Shown here piece after piece: positions 5,899-8,624 of a DNA stretch of 8,624 bases. Every line of letters starts with the position of its first letter. Positions within the stretch are counted from its first letter, which is position 1. This stretch comes from an uncultured Flavobacteriia bacterium (GTDB lineage: Bacteria > Bacteroidota > Bacteroidia > Flavobacteriales_D > Crocinitomicaceae), in contig CAISOQ010000345.1 of assembly GCA_903887095.1 (NCBI GenBank), forward strand, positions 1 to 8,624, read 5' to 3'. Below the pieces are notes generated by a model. It was not told where the DNA came from, made no database searches, and saw nothing but the letters and a program-made list of their open reading frames with translations. A program made the translations under genes and the position numbers.

Positions 5899-6507
5899 TT
5901 ATTTTAAACTACGTAATCTCAGTTCACATTCACAAAGATATTCCAAAGTCTCCAAATGACGTTTTGCCTCAAACAAATTTGTTCCCCAGGCATAAGTCCC
6001 GTGTTTGCGAATTAAAAACGCATGATTGCTCAATGAATCCTTGCGATTCTTCATTTGTGAAGTCAGCAGTTCCATGTCTTGCGAATTATCGAATACGGGC
6101 ACTTGCACTTCGCTTTCATGTGTTGATTGTCCTGCAAAACCTTTTTGCACTTCATATCCTTGAAAAGTGATAGAGTCGCCAACTAAATTTGACAGTACAA
6201 CCGGGTTTACAGAATGACTGTGAAGGATCACTTTTGTTGAAGGAAACAAGTCATAAAGGACACAGTGAATAAGTGTTTCAGCTGAAGGTTTTACTCCAAC
6301 AAAATCACCTGTAGCTGTTCCTTCAAAATTAACAGTTATAAAATCATTTGCAGAAAATTCACTTTTGTCAACTCCAGATCTTGAAACCCAAATATTATTG
6401 TCTAAATCCCTGAAAGAATAGTTAGTTGAGGTTGCCGGTGACCAACCTTTGGTATTATAATTCCGAATTGTTTCGGCTAATTTTTCTTTAAGAACTTCCA
6501 AATTCAT
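5899..6507 (-). CDS. mtnB: Methylthioribulose-1-phosphate dehydratase
   Basis: MtnB is a zinc enzyme of the class II aldolase/adducin fold that removes water from 5-methylthioribulose-1-phosphate, giving the diketo substrate of MtnC. The 202-residue product shows GWSPATSTNYS (21-31), the phosphate- and substrate-site region with WVSRSGVDKSEF (40-51), KPSAETLIH (73-81) with the presumed catalytic Glu77, the zinc ligands HSH (His96, His98), and LIRKHGTYAWG (165-175) with His169. 'CxxxE/HSH...KHG' plus the SPATSTN start distinguishes it from fuculose-phosphate aldolase and AraD. It is the first gene of mtnB-mtnD. It has a TAnnTTTG element 4 nt before its ATG and is cut off from the upstream ftsZ-yqeY unit by a terminator. 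Confidence 0.95.
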   Translation of the reverse strand: MNLEVLKEKLAETIRNYNTKGWSPATSTNYSFRDLDNNIWVSRSGVDKSEFSANDFITVNFEGTATGDFVGVKPSAETLIHCVLYDLFPSTKVILHSHSVNPVVLSNLVGDSITFQGYEVQKGFAGQSTHESEVQVPVFDNSQDMELLTSQMKNRKDSLSNHAFLIRKHGTYAWGTNLFEAKRHLETLEYLCECELRLRSLK

Positions 6508-6511
6508 GTTA

Positions 6512-6519
6512 CAAATGTA
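6512..6519 (-). promoter_or_regulatory. Bacteroidota-type -7 promoter element for mtnB
   Basis: The minus strand reads TACATTTG, a full TAnnTTTG match, followed by TAAC and the mtnB ATG, the same 4-nt spacing as at mtnC. No clean TTG -33 box is visible; the region 20-30 nt upstream is T-rich and overlaps the end of the ftsZ-yqeY terminator. The predicted transcript would be leaderless or carry one base before ATG. Confidence 0.65.
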
Positions 6520-6544
6520 ATCGAGTTTTTTTTATCTTTTTACC

Positions 6545-6581
6545 ATAAAAAAGCGCGTTCAATCTAAGGACGAACGCGCTT
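6545..6581 (-). terminator. Rho-independent terminator after ftsZ-yqeY
   Basis: A GC-rich 10-bp perfect stem (AAGCGCGTTC at 6551-6560, GAACGCGCTT at 6572-6581; 11-nt loop) is followed on the minus strand by a T run (the complement of the As at 6547-6552). It starts 21 bases past the yqeY stop and separates the division genes from mtnB. Confidence 0.9.
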
Positions 6582-6602
6582 CATTATTTCATATATTTTC
6601 TA

Positions 6603-7052
6603 TCAACGAGAAAGGAGTTCTTTAACAAGTGATGCAATCAATTTTCCATCTGCCTTGCCTGCTAATTTTCCAGTCAAATCACCCATTACTTTACCCATTT
6701 CTTGGGGGCCGGATGCTCCTGTTTGAGCTATCGCAGCTTCTACTTCAACGCGCACCTCTTCTTCAGAAAGCATTTTAGGCAAATATTCTTCTATCACTTT
6801 AGCTTGAAACAATTCTTCTGCAGCCAAATCCTCTCTCCCCTGCTGATTGTACAAATCATACGTTTCTATGCGTTGTTTGTGCAATTTCATGCAAATTTTC
6901 ATAGCGACATCTTCCGAAACTTCTCCATTACCACCAGATGTTGCTTCCAATAATAATTTTGATTTAATGTCTCTCAAAGCAGCCAAACGTTCTTTCTCTT
7001 TGGCTAACATCGCACTTTTTATGTCTGCGTTAATGCGTTCCGTAAAATTCAT
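6603..7052 (-). CDS. GatB/YqeY domain-containing protein
   Basis: The 149-residue product is the usual size of YqeY-family proteins, which consist of a helical region and the small domain found at the C-terminus of the amidotransferase subunit GatB. Landmarks are the N-terminal ERINADIKSAMLAKEKERLA (5-24), LRDIKSKLLLEA (26-37), KQRIETYDLYNQQGREDLAAEE (59-80), IEEYLPKMLSEEEV (87-100), and the C-terminal KVMGDLTGKLAGKADGK (121-137), the tRNA-binding-like tail of GatB. The free-standing protein has no firmly established reaction; a link to tRNA or translation is inferred from GatB. Its ATG overlaps the last base of the ftsZ stop (TAATG), so the two should be translationally coupled. A terminator follows. 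Confidence 0.92.
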   Translation of the reverse strand: MNFTERINADIKSAMLAKEKERLAALRDIKSKLLLEATSGGNGEVSEDVAMKICMKLHKQRIETYDLYNQQGREDLAAEELFQAKVIEEYLPKMLSEEEVRVEVEAAIAQTGASGPQEMGKVMGDLTGKLAGKADGKLIASLVKELLSR

Positions 7053-8624
7053 TAGTCTACGTTATCGTGCAAGAAATTATTATTTCGAAGTGACGTACCA
7101 GTCTCATCTTCCGTAAGTCCAAAACGACTTACAGTTTCTTGAGTACTCTTTTGAGAATTATCCAATTGAATGTTACGACGAACGTATGCTGGTTCATTTT
7201 CAAATTCTGTTATTCCTTCAGCTTTTTTCAATTTTGAAGTATAATCTTGAATTTTAGAAAGACGCTCTTGATTTCTGCGTTGCTGCTCTTCAGGTGAAAG
7301 AATTGATTTCGCTGTTACAGTGTCAAGATTTACTTTTTCATTGTTATCATCTTCCAAAACATGACGAACAACCTTTTCGACAACTGGTTCAGGTTCAGGT
7401 GTAACTGTTGTATTTTCTACCACTTGCGCTGGAGATGAGATCTCCCAGTTGAATTGAACACCATTGTCATCTGCTTTTTCTTCTCTCAAAAAAGGTTCTT
7501 CCGTTACAGGCAGTGTGTTAACTGCAGGCTCAACAACATTTTGAACATTTACTGTCGGTTCAACTAATTCATTTTTGAGAAATGGCTCAACAGTTGTTTC
7601 ATTCACTACCGGTGGGGTATATGAATTTACTTGTGTTGGAGAATCAAGCGGTTTAACGATTTCATTCTTTGGTTCATCGTCAAGTGAGCGCACCGTCTTT
7701 TCAGGTGCCTTATAAAAACCCACATTGTTTCCTGTATTAAAACCAGTAGCAATCAATGTAATACCAATTTTATCGCCCAATGTTGCATCATAACCATGAC
7801 CCCAAATAACATCAGCTGTAGAACCTGCCTCGTCTTGGATGTAATCTGTGATTTCAGAAATTTCATCCATCAAAACTTCCTTGTCACCGTAAGTGATGTT
7901 GAGTAAAACGTACTGTGCTCCGTTGATATCGCTATCGTCAAGTAATGGAGAAGCCAAAGCTTGTTGAACTGCTGTAATCGCACGATTTTCTCCTTCTGCA
8001 GTTGCGCTTCCCATGATCGCGTGACCACTGTCTTTCATAACAGTTTTCACATCATTAAAGTCAACATTAATTGCACCTGTTACAGAGATCACTTCTGCAA
8101 TTCCCTTTGCTGCGATTGTCAATACATCATCAGCTTGTGAAAAAGCATTTCCAATAGTTAAATTGCCTGTTATCTCACGAAGACGCTCATTGTTTATCAC
8201 TAACAATGTATCTACATTCTGACGAATTTTTTCCAATCCATCTTCCGCTTGTTGTCTTCTTTTTCTTCCTTCAAAATTGAAAGGCACCGTGACAATACCA
8301 ACCGTTAGGATACCCATTTCTTTTGCAACCTGAGCAATTACAGGTGCTGCACCAGTTCCAGTTCCACCACCAAGTCCTGCTGTAACAAAAACCATTTTAG
8401 TGTTTTGGCTCAACAGTTCTTTTATCTCCTCGATATTTTCAATCGCTGCGTTCATTCCGATTTCTGGAATTGCACCTGCACCACGACCTTCTGTCAAAGA
8501 TGTTCCAAGTTGTATTTTGTAGGGCACAGGAGAAATGTCCAAGGCCTGACGATCAGTATTACATACGATGAAATCTACGCCAATGATTCCTTGGTCGTAC
8601 ATGTGATTGACAGCATTGCTTCCG
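7052..8624 (-). CDS. ftsZ: Cell division protein FtsZ (5' end beyond the window)
   Basis: FtsZ is the tubulin-like GTPase that forms the division ring. The frame stays open to the window edge: upstream of the first ATG (8602) it reads GSNAVNH, part of the nucleotide-binding GGGGSNAV region, so the ATG is internal and roughly the first 20-25 residues are missing. Counting from that Met, the tubulin signature GLGGGTGTGAAP (76-87), EGRKRRQQAEDGLE (111-124) and the T7 catalytic loop NVDFNDVK (179-186) are intact, so the protein should be active. The globular part ends near residue 300. A linker of about 170 residues follows, rich in Val, Glu and Pro with repeated VEP and EPFL words. The C-terminus (RFGLTEDETG, then NNNFLHDNVD) is the end expected in Flavobacteriales and is where FtsA and other partners would bind. 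yqeY starts on its stop codon. Confidence 0.97.
   Translation of the reverse strand, partial: GSNAVNHMYDQGIIGVDFIVCNTDRQALDISPVPYKIQLGTSLTEGRGAGAIPEIGMNAAIENIEEIKELLSQNTKMVFVTAGLGGGTGTGAAPVIAQVAKEMGILTVGIVTVPFNFEGRKRRQQAEDGLEKIRQNVDTLLVINNERLREITGNLTIGNAFSQADDVLTIAAKGIAEVISVTGAINVDFNDVKTVMKDSGHAIMGSATAEGENRAITAVQQALASPLLDDSDINGAQYVLLNITYGDKEVLMDEISEITDYIQDEAGSTADVIWGHGYDATLGDKIGITLIATGFNTGNNVGFYKAPEKTVRSLDDEPKNEIVKPLDSPTQVNSYTPPVVNETTVEPFLKNELVEPTVNVQNVVEPAVNTLPVTEEPFLREEKADDNGVQFNWEISSPAQVVENTTVTPEPEPVVEKVVRHVLEDDNNEKVNLDTVTAKSILSPEEQQRRNQERLSKIQDYTSKLKKAEGITEFENEPAYVRRNIQLDNSQKSTQETVSRFGLTEDETGTSLRNNNFLHDNVD

Noticed and set aside
5856..6170. Plus-strand 104-codon open frame opposite mtnB/mtnD
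   Set aside because: It lies antisense to two conserved enzyme genes and has no recognisable features.
6702..7116. Plus-strand open frames opposite yqeY and the ftsZ end
   Set aside because: Cysteine/phenylalanine-rich composition typical of antisense shadows; no domain or start signal.

Overview
The window looks like a chromosomal segment of an aquatic Bacteroidota, probably Flavobacteriales (Fluviicola/Crocinitomicaceae-like). This rests on a T9SS type A sorting domain at the end of a secreted protein, an SprB-type repeat protein, outer-membrane proteins with signal peptides ending in 'FSQ'/'FAQ', A-rich translation starts without Shine-Dalgarno sites, TAnnTTTG promoter elements, and an FtsZ ending in HDNVD. 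The genus is an inference.

Left end (1-1719): the first ~100 bases code on the minus strand for a piece of the GTPase Der whose wording looks actinobacterial. It breaks off abruptly and is followed on the plus strand by the C-terminal tail of a di-haem cytochrome c peroxidase-like protein. This looks like a chimeric contig end. The peroxidase tail is followed by a secreted YHYH-domain protein with a T9SS sorting domain, closed by a strong hairpin terminator.

1720-2630: a small secreted SprB-repeat protein of unknown role, closed by a hairpin shared with the convergent mtnA.

2630-6507: a methionine (5'-methylthioadenosine) salvage cluster on the minus strand. It is split into mtnB-mtnD and mtnC-mtnA. 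A plus-strand gene for an outer-membrane beta-barrel-like protein sits between the two halves, divergent from mtnC and convergent with mtnD. The four enzymes catalyse four consecutive steps from methylthioribose-1-phosphate to 2-keto-4-methylthiobutyrate (MtnA, MtnB, MtnC, MtnD). The enzymes that make methylthioribose-1-phosphate (MtnP, or MtnN plus MtnK) and the final aminotransferase are not here. mtnB and mtnC each have a TAnnTTTG element exactly 4 nt before the ATG, which predicts nearly leaderless mRNAs. The barrel gene has an in-frame TAA 17 codons before what reads as its natural C-terminal beta strand.

Right end (6545-8624): ftsZ (5' end outside the window) and yqeY, overlapping by one base (TAATG) and closed by a GC-rich terminator. 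This is the tail of a division gene cluster.

I found no new defence, mobile or RNA system. The most notable signals are the chimeric left end, the interrupted barrel gene, the paired leaderless promoters, and the split mtn operon around an opposing gene.
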